A stretch of 9,114 nucleotides of DNA from Treponema sp. (lineage in GTDB: Bacteria; Spirochaetota; Spirochaetia; Treponematales; Treponemataceae), in the NCBI GenBank assembly GCA_004554075.1, contig SFOB01000154.1, positions 1 to 9,114 on the forward strand, in the 5' to 3' direction. Positions 1-7,680 of the stretch are shown here, piece after piece. Position 1 is the first letter of the stretch, and every line of letters begins with the position of its first letter. Both the position numbers and the translations under genes were made by a program. A model generated the notes under the pieces. It did no database searches. It was given only the letters and a program-made list of their open reading frames with translations, and was not told the DNA's origin.

Positions 1-1084
1 TCTTTATATTCAAAAAGAAGATCCTTAAACTGGAAGATGATTGAAAGATAATTGCAGACATTTTTATAAACTTCGCTGCCTTTTTCAACTGCAGACAATT
101 TAATTATAAAGAGAGAAAGATCAATTTCAGATGCAGTTGCCCTTTCAATTTCATTATTGAGTCTTGTAAGAAGGTAAGATTCCCAGCCGATTCCTGTATC
201 AGGATTAAAAAGACCAGCCGGTTCATTAGAAGAGTCTCGGGCAGGCATTACTTCATCAAGAGGAAGTTTTGCAGGTTCTGTTTCTTTTGCAGCTTCAGCA
301 GCTTCTGCGGCCTGCTGATCTGTAAGTGGTTCTGCAAAAATTGCTTTTACTTCTTCAGGAGTTACTTCAGAATTTTTTTCTTCTTCAATAACTTCTTCAT
401 CAGTATTTTCCTCTGATATTTTGTTTTCTTCAAAATAATCTGGGATTTCCTTATTAGTATCTGCAGTTTCTTCGCTTTCTGTAGATTCGCTTACTTCTAT
501 AATTTCTTCATCTGCCTGAACTTCAGAAGTGTCTTCTTTTTCTTCAGATTCTGTCTCTGAATCAGAATTAGAATCAGATTCAGATTCTGCAATAACTTCT
601 TCTTCTTCAATTGAAACTACATCAGAACTTGCAGAAGAAAGATTCAGATAGATAATCATTATTATGGTGATGATTGTAATAATCAAAATCATAAGGAATG
701 AAATGCGGGCAAAATAGAAAATTGAATCCGGGCGGATCAGATAAAGATCGCAGTCTACGATTATATTCTGCTTATTTACTGTAAGGCTTGAAGTGTAGCT
801 TTTTGTAAGCTTAGAAACTGTTTCTTCACGACTTTTTCCTGTAGGGTAGAGAACAACAGTTTCGTTATTTCTTCTAACCTGAATAAATGAATAATCAGCA
901 GCCTCGCCAACTGCCTTTTTTATTCCCTGCGAATATGCGGCAGTATTTTCATCCTGGGCATTAATTCTGATTTTTTCTGATTTGTATTATATTCATTAAA
1001 TAAATTGTAGCCGAAAAAAGTGATTGAAAAAATAAAAACGGCTGCAGCAAAAACTGTGTAAATAACGATAAATCGATTTTTCAT
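1..1084 (-). CDS. Membrane protein with degenerate GGDEF-like domain; 3' end outside window, frameshifted near 5' end
   Basis: Starts at ATG 1084-1082, one nucleotide after the TAA of the Maf gene before it. The original frame gives MKNRFIVIYT plus a clear membrane helix (residues about 5-25), but stops at TAA 922-920 after 54 codons. From the six-A run at 971-976, the -1 frame is open without a stop to the window edge. It has no ATG, GTG or TTG start near the join, so the two parts belong together. With one A added the protein has about 361 visible residues. These are helix 1, an extracytoplasmic stretch of about 90 residues, helix 2 (about 120-149, Ile-rich), a Glu/Ser/Asp-rich linker (about 155-275), and a segment at about 293-361 (NPDTGIGWESYLLTRLNNEI) resembling the start of a GGDEF diguanylate cyclase domain. 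The usual metal-binding Asp and the ND/GH region are not visible, so it is probably degenerate. The signature loop would lie outside the window. No clear ribosome binding site; translation is probably coupled to the previous gene. A sequencing error, a real pseudogene or recoding all remain possible. Confidence 0.62.
971..976 (-). other. Six-A run at the point of apparent -1 frame disruption
   Basis: On the minus strand the zero frame reads CAG AAA AAA TCA and stops 16 codons later. The frame GAA AAA ATC AGA ATT AAT GCC stays open for the remaining 960 bases or so. Seven A residues instead of six would join the two frames exactly, so the simplest explanation is a one-base loss in the homopolymer. 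The -1 frame is closed by a TAA four codons upstream of the A run, so it cannot be an independent gene starting further up. Confidence 0.65.
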
Positions 1085-1085
1085 A

Positions 1086-2612
1086 TTATATATTATATCT
1101 TACAATATTACCTAAAGCAAGTTTTTGTAATTCACTGTAGGAAAGGTTTTTATATTTAGAATTATTGCGGAGCCAGGCTATATAAGGTAATAGAATAATT
1201 TCTGATTCCTGACTATTTGCATTATTAAATTTAGAAAAGAATGATTTTATAGAAAAATCATGAGTCTTTGAATTATCTGCAGAATAATAAAAGAGCCCCT
1301 GATTTTTGGGAATGCCTATATAGCTAAGTTTATAAATATCATTTTCTTTAGAAAAAGAAATATTAATACTTTCCAGGTATTTTTCCATTGAAGTTTTATA
1401 TGCTTCAAGGATTTGAGTTGTTTTAATATTTGATGAAATTTCTTTCAGTTCTGTCCTGTACATAAGCTTAGAAAATACTTCTTCTGTCTGTTTTAGTTTT
1501 GATGCTTTTTGATTATATAAAGTATCAAGATAGGTTCCGGCTGCATAAGCCTTACCATTTATATATGAAAAATCAGCGCCAAGTATAATTATATCCTTAA
1601 AGCCGCTTTGAATGGTCAGGTCAAGGGCGGTAATAGTTACAGTACCAGCCCCGGAAAAAAGCGTTGGAAAATAATTATGATTTACAGAATTAATTGCGGT
1701 GGAAAGAGGGTGGCCGCTGCAGAAAAAATCAACTTTATAGCCTTTCTGAAGAAGGTTTTTCGCTGCAGAAGAGTTTGCACATAAATCAAATAAATATAAG
1801 CTTTCCTTGCAGCCTTCAGTTTTCTTTATAAAATGATTATAGGAAACAGACTGACCGTCTATAGAAATAATTACCTGGGGAATAATCTGATTTTGTATAA
1901 GAGTCTGGGAGGCTGTATCTGTTGAAATTATAAAATACTTTTCTTGTGAATCCTGTTTTTTTAAAATTGAAATTGATTTATCAAGAGAAGGTCCTGCAGC
2001 AACAATTACGGCAGTTTTATTAATTATATCTTTAGTAAAAGATAAATAATTCTGCCTGCAATATTTTTCAGCAAGAAAAGCATTGTTCATTATATTTGAA
2101 TTCCAGATTTTTCCAAAATGAGCCTGAACAGAATAGTCTGCAGAAATTATTCCAAGGGTCTTTTTGAGAATAGAATTTATGCTTTCTATATGTTCTGCAT
2201 TTTCATTAACCCAGGCTCTCTGTTCAATTATTTTAAGGTTTCCATATTTTGCAGGAAGATAATTCTGAGTTAAATTGGTTTCAAGATTGTTTAAGGAAGT
2301 AAAAATAATATTGTCTTTTTTTGAAAGTGTCTTTACATAATCATTTTGTAAAAGGAAATCTATATCTTTATCATAAAGTTCCAGCGCAAGAATCACGGCG
2401 TGGGGATTTTTTTCAGATAAAAGTTTTATAAAAAGTCCGCTTCCAATTCCTAAGACTACATAAAAGTTATAAGTTCCTTCGTTTGCTATAGAGCATAAAA
2501 GATTTTCTGCATCACGCTGAGGATTATATCTGGACTCCATCGTCCTTCCACTGAGAAATACTGGGATTCTGCTGCCGTTTCTGGCTTCTTCAAAGCCTTT
2601 GTAAATTTTCAT
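1086..2612 (-). CDS. Maf-family (DUF115, MptE-like) flagellin glycosyltransferase, paralogue 1
   Basis: A 508-residue protein of the motility-associated factor family, which in Campylobacter, Helicobacter, Aeromonas and Clostridium transfers nonulosonic-acid-type sugars to flagellin Ser/Thr in the cytoplasm before export. An N-terminal domain (about 1-190) has the glycine-rich turn VVLGIGSG at 52-59, as in the family's N-terminal nucleotide-fold region. The central DUF115 domain (about 198-355) shows VAAGPSLD (204-211), IISIDG (248-253), GAGTVTITALDL (321-332) and ILGADFSY (343-350). These are the conserved blocks of the sialyltransferase-like catalytic fold. A helical C-terminal region (about 365-508) follows. 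ATG 2612 overlaps the stop of the preceding Maf gene by 4 nt (ATGA), and there is no clear Shine-Dalgarno site, so translational coupling is likely. No signal peptide or membrane helix is seen. The acceptor and sugar cannot be read from the sequence; flagellin is the likely acceptor by family, and no flagellin gene is in the window. Confidence 0.85.
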   Translation of the reverse strand: MKIYKGFEEARNGSRIPVFLSGRTMESRYNPQRDAENLLCSIANEGTYNFYVVLGIGSGLFIKLLSEKNPHAVILALELYDKDIDFLLQNDYVKTLSKKDNIIFTSLNNLETNLTQNYLPAKYGNLKIIEQRAWVNENAEHIESINSILKKTLGIISADYSVQAHFGKIWNSNIMNNAFLAEKYCRQNYLSFTKDIINKTAVIVAAGPSLDKSISILKKQDSQEKYFIISTDTASQTLIQNQIIPQVIISIDGQSVSYNHFIKKTEGCKESLYLFDLCANSSAAKNLLQKGYKVDFFCSGHPLSTAINSVNHNYFPTLFSGAGTVTITALDLTIQSGFKDIIILGADFSYINGKAYAAGTYLDTLYNQKASKLKQTEEVFSKLMYRTELKEISSNIKTTQILEAYKTSMEKYLESINISFSKENDIYKLSYIGIPKNQGLFYYSADNSKTHDFSIKSFFSKFNNANSQESEIILLPYIAWLRNNSKYKNLSYSELQKLALGNIVRYNI

Positions 2613-4075
2613 AAAAAGATTTTTTCAGCACTCTTTTTAAGTGCATCCCATTCCTTTTCAATTTTTCCACTTACTTCTGTATTTGATGGATTATGAGATA
2701 ATTGTACAAAGTCCAAAGGAAATAACTGTTTTTTCCATTTTTCAACAGAAGCCTGATTTTCAAAAAGTTTTATAGCGTCATAATCAAATGAATAATTTGT
2801 TTCAATATAATTAATTTTTTCAGAATATTTAATATTTAAGATCTCATTTTCAAAAGTTTTAAGATTAATATCTGCAATCCAACCTAAAGAGTTTTTTCTA
2901 TCTTTTTCTTCAATCAGTCTGCAGACTTTTTTATTTTCTGTATTAAGCGGGTGATTTACAAACCAGTCTTTGTAAATATCAAGACTACCTTTTGTTAGTT
3001 CTGCTCTGGATAATCTTGTAAGTTTATTTCTTATACGGTTATCAGTTTTTGCATTGTTTGCTTCCAGCTGATTAGGCTGTGCATGCTGAAAGCCTTTCTG
3101 GTTTGCCATATCCATTCCACAAAGATAGATATTTTTTGTAAAATAGTTTGCAGCAAAAAAAAGGGCAGTGCCGCTTACGGTTCCATTTCGAACAGCCTTT
3201 TTAGTAACAAGTTTCTGGCTCTTAATAAATTCAGAAGAAAGTCCGTCTCCATAATCAAGAGGAAGTATCAGTAATGAAGAAAGAAGTTTTTTAGGACAAT
3301 AGCCTTCTGCAGGCATTGCAAGTGGAATGGAGTTTTTGTAAAGGCTCTTTAAATGTTGTCCTGCCCAGTAGCCACCATCCGTAGTCATACAAAGATCTGG
3401 TTTTATTCCATTTTTAAGACAGACTGAAATTGCAGAAGAAAGGCAGATAATAAAAAACTTTTCCTGATTATCTTTAATTGTCCTGATAAATGGATTAAGA
3501 CTTGGGCCTGAAGAAATAATCAGTACATCTTTATTTACAGGTGTATTAAAGCTGATTGTGTTTTTTGTATATTTAAGAAAATTGCAGGAATTCAAAAACC
3601 ATTTCTTTTCAAAATATTGTCTGGTAATTAAAAGTGTTTTTGCCCTGAGCATTGCAGCTTTAATTGCGTTCCAGACTATTTTATCTTCTTCTGCAAAAAT
3701 TGAAGCAGAAGCAGGCCAGCTTATAAAGCTATAAGTTAGCAGTTCTTCTTCGTTTAATGTATTTTCCAGATATGCTTCAAAATCTTTATGTTCAAAATAA
3801 TTTAATACAAAATCAAAATCTGTATTGTAGGTAGAAAAATCTTGAGTATATCTGATAACTCCAATTCTAACTCCTGCAAATCTTTCTTTTATAAAAGGTA
3901 TGATATAAGAAAGTCCAGGCTCTGTAATTATAATAGAAGAAGGATTGTAGGGGAGTTTAAGATTTTCAACAAATCGCTGGGCTTCTTTTACAGGGGCATA
4001 ATTTGAATGAAGAAAATGACCGTCTGCTGTTGCAGTATCTTCTCCGTTTTTTGCTTTTTGAATTGTAATCTTCAA
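2609..4075 (-). CDS. Maf-family (DUF115, MptE-like) flagellin glycosyltransferase, paralogue 2
   Basis: A 488-residue second Maf protein, clearly paralogous to the adjacent one. The openings match in pattern (HSNYAPVKEAQRFVENL here, ESRYNPQRDAENLLCSI in the other). The DUF115 blocks recur as ISSGPSLN (187-194), MTTDGG (230-235), NGTVSGTALFFA (298-309) and LCGMDMAN (318-325), followed by a His-Ala pair at 331-332 where the other copy has Tyr-Ala. The glycine-rich N-terminal turn of the other copy is missing; the equivalent stretch reads IIITEPGLSY (48-57). The start is TTG at 4075-4073, two nucleotides after the TAA of the 266-residue gene, with AGGCGGA upstream as a plausible ribosome binding site. 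No internal Met occurs before the conserved N-terminal region, which supports this rare start. Two adjacent, diverged Maf genes suggest different donors or acceptor sites, or a partner subunit; this is inference. Confidence 0.83.
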   Translation of the reverse strand: MKITIQKAKNGEDTATADGHFLHSNYAPVKEAQRFVENLKLPYNPSSIIITEPGLSYIIPFIKERFAGVRIGVIRYTQDFSTYNTDFDFVLNYFEHKDFEAYLENTLNEEELLTYSFISWPASASIFAEEDKIVWNAIKAAMLRAKTLLITRQYFEKKWFLNSCNFLKYTKNTISFNTPVNKDVLIISSGPSLNPFIRTIKDNQEKFFIICLSSAISVCLKNGIKPDLCMTTDGGYWAGQHLKSLYKNSIPLAMPAEGYCPKKLLSSLLILPLDYGDGLSSEFIKSQKLVTKKAVRNGTVSGTALFFAANYFTKNIYLCGMDMANQKGFQHAQPNQLEANNAKTDNRIRNKLTRLSRAELTKGSLDIYKDWFVNHPLNTENKKVCRLIEEKDRKNSLGWIADINLKTFENEILNIKYSEKINYIETNYSFDYDAIKLFENQASVEKWKKQLFPLDFVQLSHNPSNTEVSGKIEKEWDALKKSAEKIFL

Positions 4076-4077
4076 AA

Positions 4078-4878
4078 TTATTCCGCCTGCAAAAAAGATT
4101 TAATTGATTCACACGAATCTGCAATTCCTGAATATGAGATATTTATTTGCCCTGCAAAGTCATTAAATACTTCTTTAAGATTTGTTGTAAGATGTTTAGT
4201 AATTAATTCAACGGAATAAGCCTTGTCTGTAAAAATTACAGTCTTAATTGAGTAAGAATTATTCTTGATTGTTGTATCAGAAATATTATATCGGCAGGCA
4301 AATCTGTTGTATATTTCATTTGCAGAAGCTGATAAGAATGCCTCAAAAGAAAGAACTGTATTTTTGCATTCTGTTTCAAAAAAGGCCTTTACAGCATCCA
4401 AAAATTCAATCTTATATAAAAGTACAACTGAACCATCTTTTATGAGAGAATTAAATCTTTCAATATTATTCTTATGCTGGTCATTACAAACTTTTTCAAA
4501 ATCACTTGCAGCTTCTGAAGTTAGTTTTCCCGCATATAAAAGTATTTTATCCTGTGAATTTTTGTAAACAGAAAATTCCTGAAGATTATCTTTTAAGTCA
4601 AAAGAAAAAAGCTGTAAAAGCTGATTCTTATCTGAGCCTGAAAAATTGTAGATTTGTCCCTGGGCTGGGCAGATTCCATTCCAGAAATCAGCGGTAGAAG
4701 AAGCACATAGTATAGAATGTGCATCAAAACCAATACTGTTAGTTACGTTGTAGTTTGGATTTTCTTTTTCGAGTAATGCACAGATTTTTAATGAATGTTT
4801 ATTTATGAAATCAGAAAAAGCCAGCCCTGGAAGCGCTTTTGCTGTATCCAGGGTTGTGGCTCGTGAAAGAAGTCCCAT
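4078..4878 (-). CDS. Unrecognised 266-residue protein between scaffold and Maf genes
   Basis: Not confidently recognised. ATG 4878 follows the TGA of the acidic-protein gene by one nucleotide, with AGGA about 10 nt upstream inside that gene's last codons. The stop TAA lies two nucleotides before the Maf TTG start. No signal peptide or membrane helix is visible, so it is probably cytoplasmic. It begins with a short basic, hydrophobic segment (MGLLSRATTL) and then appears to be a mixed alpha/beta fold. The region about 22-80 (containing FDAHSILCAS and DFWNGI) alternates hydrophobic strands and helices in a way loosely like small sensor folds such as GAF or PAS. No diagnostic motif supports that. 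The second half (150-266) has several predicted strand and helix elements and ends in a helix. It contains six cysteines, without a metal-site spacing. Its position ties it to the Maf unit; an accessory or regulatory role is inference only. Confidence 0.72.
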   Translation of the reverse strand: MGLLSRATTLDTAKALPGLAFSDFINKHSLKICALLEKENPNYNVTNSIGFDAHSILCASSTADFWNGICPAQGQIYNFSGSDKNQLLQLFSFDLKDNLQEFSVYKNSQDKILLYAGKLTSEAASDFEKVCNDQHKNNIERFNSLIKDGSVVLLYKIEFLDAVKAFFETECKNTVLSFEAFLSASANEIYNRFACRYNISDTTIKNNSYSIKTVIFTDKAYSVELITKHLTTNLKEVFNDFAGQINISYSGIADSCESIKSFLQAE

Positions 4879-4879
4879 A

Positions 4880-7654
4880 TCAAGAAAGTCCTAATTCATT
4901 GAAGAGCTTCTTATAAGTTACGAATTCGTCAGACTTTGCAAATTCAACAATCTTGTCTTCAGGAAGATTTTCAAGAAGCTGATCCATATAAAGGAGAACA
5001 GACTTGATATCTTGCTTAAGATCTGCATTTGCTAAAGTATCAGAAACTCCATCACTTTCATTCTTGTCGAGGTAGGCAAGGTTGCTTTCTGAAAGGTTGT
5101 TATCAAGATTATCAACCTCTGCAAAAGAAGCTCCTGAAATTGTTTCGTCTGCAAAAGGTTCTTCCTCTTCAATAACAGGTTCTTCAACACTTTCAGGCTC
5201 GTCACTAAGAAGTTTGTCTACTGTTGGAATGTCATCATCTACCGGTTCTTCAACAGAATCAACAATTGTATCTTCAACATTGTCTTCAGTAATTTCTTCT
5301 GATTCTTCAGTTACATCAGCATCAACTTCTTCATCGCTTATAGAATCAGGAAGTTCAGATGGAAGATCGATTGTATCAACTTCATCTGCTTCTTCTGCTA
5401 CAAATTCAGCGCCAGCCTGTTCTTCTTCTGTTGTTTCTTTTACAGAATCCATGAAGTCAGAAGAGTTTGATTCAACAAGAAGGTCATCTGTCTTTGGAAT
5501 TGAAATCTCGTCTGGAAGTTCTTCATTTTCATAAAGTTCGTCATTTCCATCCGGAATAAACTCGTCAATTTCAGGTTCTTCAAGTTTTTCATCTTTATAG
5601 TCGAAGCTTTCTGGCTGATCTTCATCAAATGTAATGTCATCAAGAGAAGTATCTGTTTCGTTCGAAATTGCATTTTCAATTTCACTTTCAACTGAATCTT
5701 CTGTATCCTCAGTTGCTTCAACTTCTGATGAAATAATTGATTCTTCAATAACTGTGTCATCTGAAGTATCTGCTATTTCTTCAATTTCTGTATTTTCAGC
5801 AACAAAATCTTCTGTAATTGTGGCATCAGATTCTACAGGGCTTTCTTCTACGGAGCCTTCAACAGTTTCCTCTGAAGCTTCTGATTCATCAATATCCACA
5901 GAAGTTTCTTCGATAACTGGTTCTTCAGAAATTGTATCATCAATTACAGGTTCTTCAGTTTCAGCAGCAGCTGTATCATCTTCTGAAGCACTGTCTGCTT
6001 CAACAGTATCTCCGAACTCAGCTGTGTTCATGATGTTATCAAGTTCATCGAAGGAGAGGGCAATTGTTTCATCTTCATCATCACCGCTGAAGAATCCGCC
6101 TTCATCCTTAGCTTCTGGAATTTCATCTGCTTCTGAAGTTGCAGCTGCGATTACAGCACCTGCTGCAAGACCTGCAGCACCAGCGGCAATTGCGGCTCCT
6201 GCACCAGAGCCAGAAGATTCCTGGGTTTTTATTTCAGCAAGATTAGATTTGAGCTTGTTCATTTCGTCTTTAAGACTTGAAAGCTCAGAAACAATCTGCT
6301 GTAAAAGTGAATTGTCTACTGGAGTTGAATTAGTATTTTCTGCAACAGGAGGAACTTCTTCAATTTCTTCAACAGTATCAGATTTGATTTCGTTTACAAC
6401 AGGAGCAGAAGCGGTGTTTTCATCACCAACAGAAAGTTCGTAATCAACTACTTTTTCTTTATTCTTGGCTTCTTCTACGTCCTGTACAATTGGAGTCTCT
6501 TCAGCATCTGCATCAATACCAAAGTCAGAAAGATCTACATCTTCAGTATTAATATTTTCGTCAGAAGCTGGAACTGATGGGGTAGAAGTCTCTTCTGCAG
6601 TAAAGCTTGAACCAAAGTCATCCAATGAAACTTCTTCTGTTTCTACTTCTGTAGAATCTTCAGTATCATCGTCTAAATCATCATCGTCATCTGAAATATC
6701 AAGAGAAACATTGTCTTCTGTTTCTACACTGTCTGCTGAATCATCAAAACTGATGTCCATATCAAGAGGAGCTTCATCTACAATTTCTTCAGCTTCTTTG
6801 GCTTCTGCTGGAGCTGTTTCAAACGAATCTCCATCCATAAAGTCATCAAGAGAAAGTTCTTCTGTATCTGAAGAAACTGCTGGTTCTGCACCTGCTTCGT
6901 AACCATTGTTTCCTGCTGCAACAGATTCGTCTGAGAAACCTCCATCCATAAAGTCATCAAGGGAGATTTCTTCGTCTTCACCAATTGAAAACTCTTCTGT
7001 TGCATCAGATTCTGTAGATGCAGAATCATCTTCAAAACTTACTTCTTCTGTAGCAGGCTGGTCTTCACCAATGTCAAAACTTACTTCTTCTGTAGAATCT
7101 TCTGAGGCAGTTTCTTCTGTATTTATATCGTCGATATCAAAATTAAGTTCTTCTGAAGTTGAATCAGGAATATCAGTATCAAAAGAGATTTCTTCAGAAG
7201 CTGGAGTTTCATCTGAATCAATTGAGAAATCATCTGTGCTTTCTGTACTTTCTGTACTTTCTTCAATTTCAAAATCAGGAGCAGCTTCTTCTTCAATTTC
7301 TGTTGAATCCGGAATATCAAAGTCTCCCAAATCAAGGTCATCACTTTCGGCTGGAGCATCAACCTGTTCAACTTCAAAGCCGTCTGTTATATTTGCAAGC
7401 TCATCTGTGCTGAGCGTTGTATCATCTTCACTTCCAAAATCATCAAGAGCAGCTTCGTCTGTAGACAGGGGCTGATCTTTGAACATATCAGAAAAGTCGG
7501 AGTCGTCAAAATCAGGTAAATCCAAATTTACATCATCAAGATTCAGTTCATCCGATGGGTCTGACGGGTTTTCTGTATTTTCACTGTTACCGGAATTCTT
7601 AACCCAGACGCCGTAACTCTCAAGTTCATTTGTATTGTCATCAGATTTACTCAT
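4880..7654 (-). CDS. Very acidic 924-residue low-complexity protein with coiled coil and conserved helical C-terminus
   Basis: First gene of the unit, with a strong ribosome binding site before ATG 7654. Over residues 1-300 about 36% are Asp or Glu. Reading through all 924 residues I find no Arg, His or Cys, and only one Trp (residue 17). Architecture: a short N-terminal motif around YGVWVK (14-19); an acidic disordered region (about 25-440) with repeated EE-[ILV]-S-[LF]-D-[DI] motifs, e.g. SLDDFMDG at 231-238 and 268-275 and SLDDFG at 343-348; a coiled coil (about 447-478, NSLLQQIVSELSSLKDEMNK); an Ala/Gly-rich hydrophobic stretch (about 482-506); a motif ALSFDELDNIMNTAEF (532-547); a second acidic region (about 550-865); and a helical, probably folded C-terminus (about 876-924). 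There is no signal peptide, so it is likely cytoplasmic unless the Ala/Gly stretch spans a membrane. The composition recalls bacterial polar scaffolds such as PopZ or HubP, but no homology is visible. Function unknown. Confidence 0.82.
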   Translation of the reverse strand: MSKSDDNTNELESYGVWVKNSGNSENTENPSDPSDELNLDDVNLDLPDFDDSDFSDMFKDQPLSTDEAALDDFGSEDDTTLSTDELANITDGFEVEQVDAPAESDDLDLGDFDIPDSTEIEEEAAPDFEIEESTESTESTDDFSIDSDETPASEEISFDTDIPDSTSEELNFDIDDINTEETASEDSTEEVSFDIGEDQPATEEVSFEDDSASTESDATEEFSIGEDEEISLDDFMDGGFSDESVAAGNNGYEAGAEPAVSSDTEELSLDDFMDGDSFETAPAEAKEAEEIVDEAPLDMDISFDDSADSVETEDNVSLDISDDDDDLDDDTEDSTEVETEEVSLDDFGSSFTAEETSTPSVPASDENINTEDVDLSDFGIDADAEETPIVQDVEEAKNKEKVVDYELSVGDENTASAPVVNEIKSDTVEEIEEVPPVAENTNSTPVDNSLLQQIVSELSSLKDEMNKLKSNLAEIKTQESSGSGAGAAIAAGAAGLAAGAVIAAATSEADEIPEAKDEGGFFSGDDEDETIALSFDELDNIMNTAEFGDTVEADSASEDDTAAAETEEPVIDDTISEEPVIEETSVDIDESEASEETVEGSVEESPVESDATITEDFVAENTEIEEIADTSDDTVIEESIISSEVEATEDTEDSVESEIENAISNETDTSLDDITFDEDQPESFDYKDEKLEEPEIDEFIPDGNDELYENEELPDEISIPKTDDLLVESNSSDFMDSVKETTEEEQAGAEFVAEEADEVDTIDLPSELPDSISDEEVDADVTEESEEITEDNVEDTIVDSVEEPVDDDIPTVDKLLSDEPESVEEPVIEEEEPFADETISGASFAEVDNLDNNLSESNLAYLDKNESDGVSDTLANADLKQDIKSVLLYMDQLLENLPEDKIVEFAKSDEFVTYKKLFNELGLS
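6829..6961 (-). repeat. Direct 22-bp repeat pair encoding the SLDDFMDG motif
   Basis: Positions 6829-6850 and 6940-6961 are identical over 22 bp, spaced 111 bp (37 codons) apart and in the same reading frame of the acidic protein gene. They encode the core of the two S-L-D-D-F-M-D-G motifs (residues 231-238 and 268-275). The pair looks like an internal duplication inside a repeat-built coding region, not a mobile or CRISPR element. Confidence 0.7.
7032..7095 (-). repeat. Direct 22-bp repeat pair encoding the TEEVSF(D/E) motif
   Basis: Positions 7032-7053 and 7074-7095 are identical over 22 bp, 42 bp (14 codons) apart and in frame. They encode the two TEEVSF motifs at residues about 188-208. 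Nearby, 7232-7258 holds three 9-bp units (one imperfect) encoding the STESTEST stretch. Together they indicate growth of the acidic gene by in-frame duplication. Confidence 0.65.
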
Positions 7655-7658
7655 ATAG

Positions 7659-7665
7659 CTCCTCT
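7659..7665 (-). promoter_or_regulatory. Shine-Dalgarno site for the acidic-protein gene
   Basis: On the minus strand AGAGGAG stands four nucleotides before the ATG at 7654. It is the strongest ribosome binding site in the five-gene unit, as expected for the leading gene, and it fixes that start codon. Confidence 0.7.
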
Positions 7666-7680
7666 CATTCGGATAGTAAT

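Noticed and set aside
971..976. Programmed -1 ribosomal frameshift site
   Set aside because: Not accepted as the main explanation: the heptamer starts with G, so the first slipped codon mispairs, and no strong downstream stem is evident; a one-base indel is simpler.
6829..7258. Possible CRISPR-like or mobile repeats
   Set aside because: Repeats are in frame, irregularly spaced and encode protein motifs; no spacers or repeat array structure.
5082..7475. Several long plus-strand open frames rich in Ser opposite the acidic gene
   Set aside because: They are the complement of Glu/Asp/Ser codons; they lack ribosome binding sites and recognisable domains, and overlap a well-supported gene.
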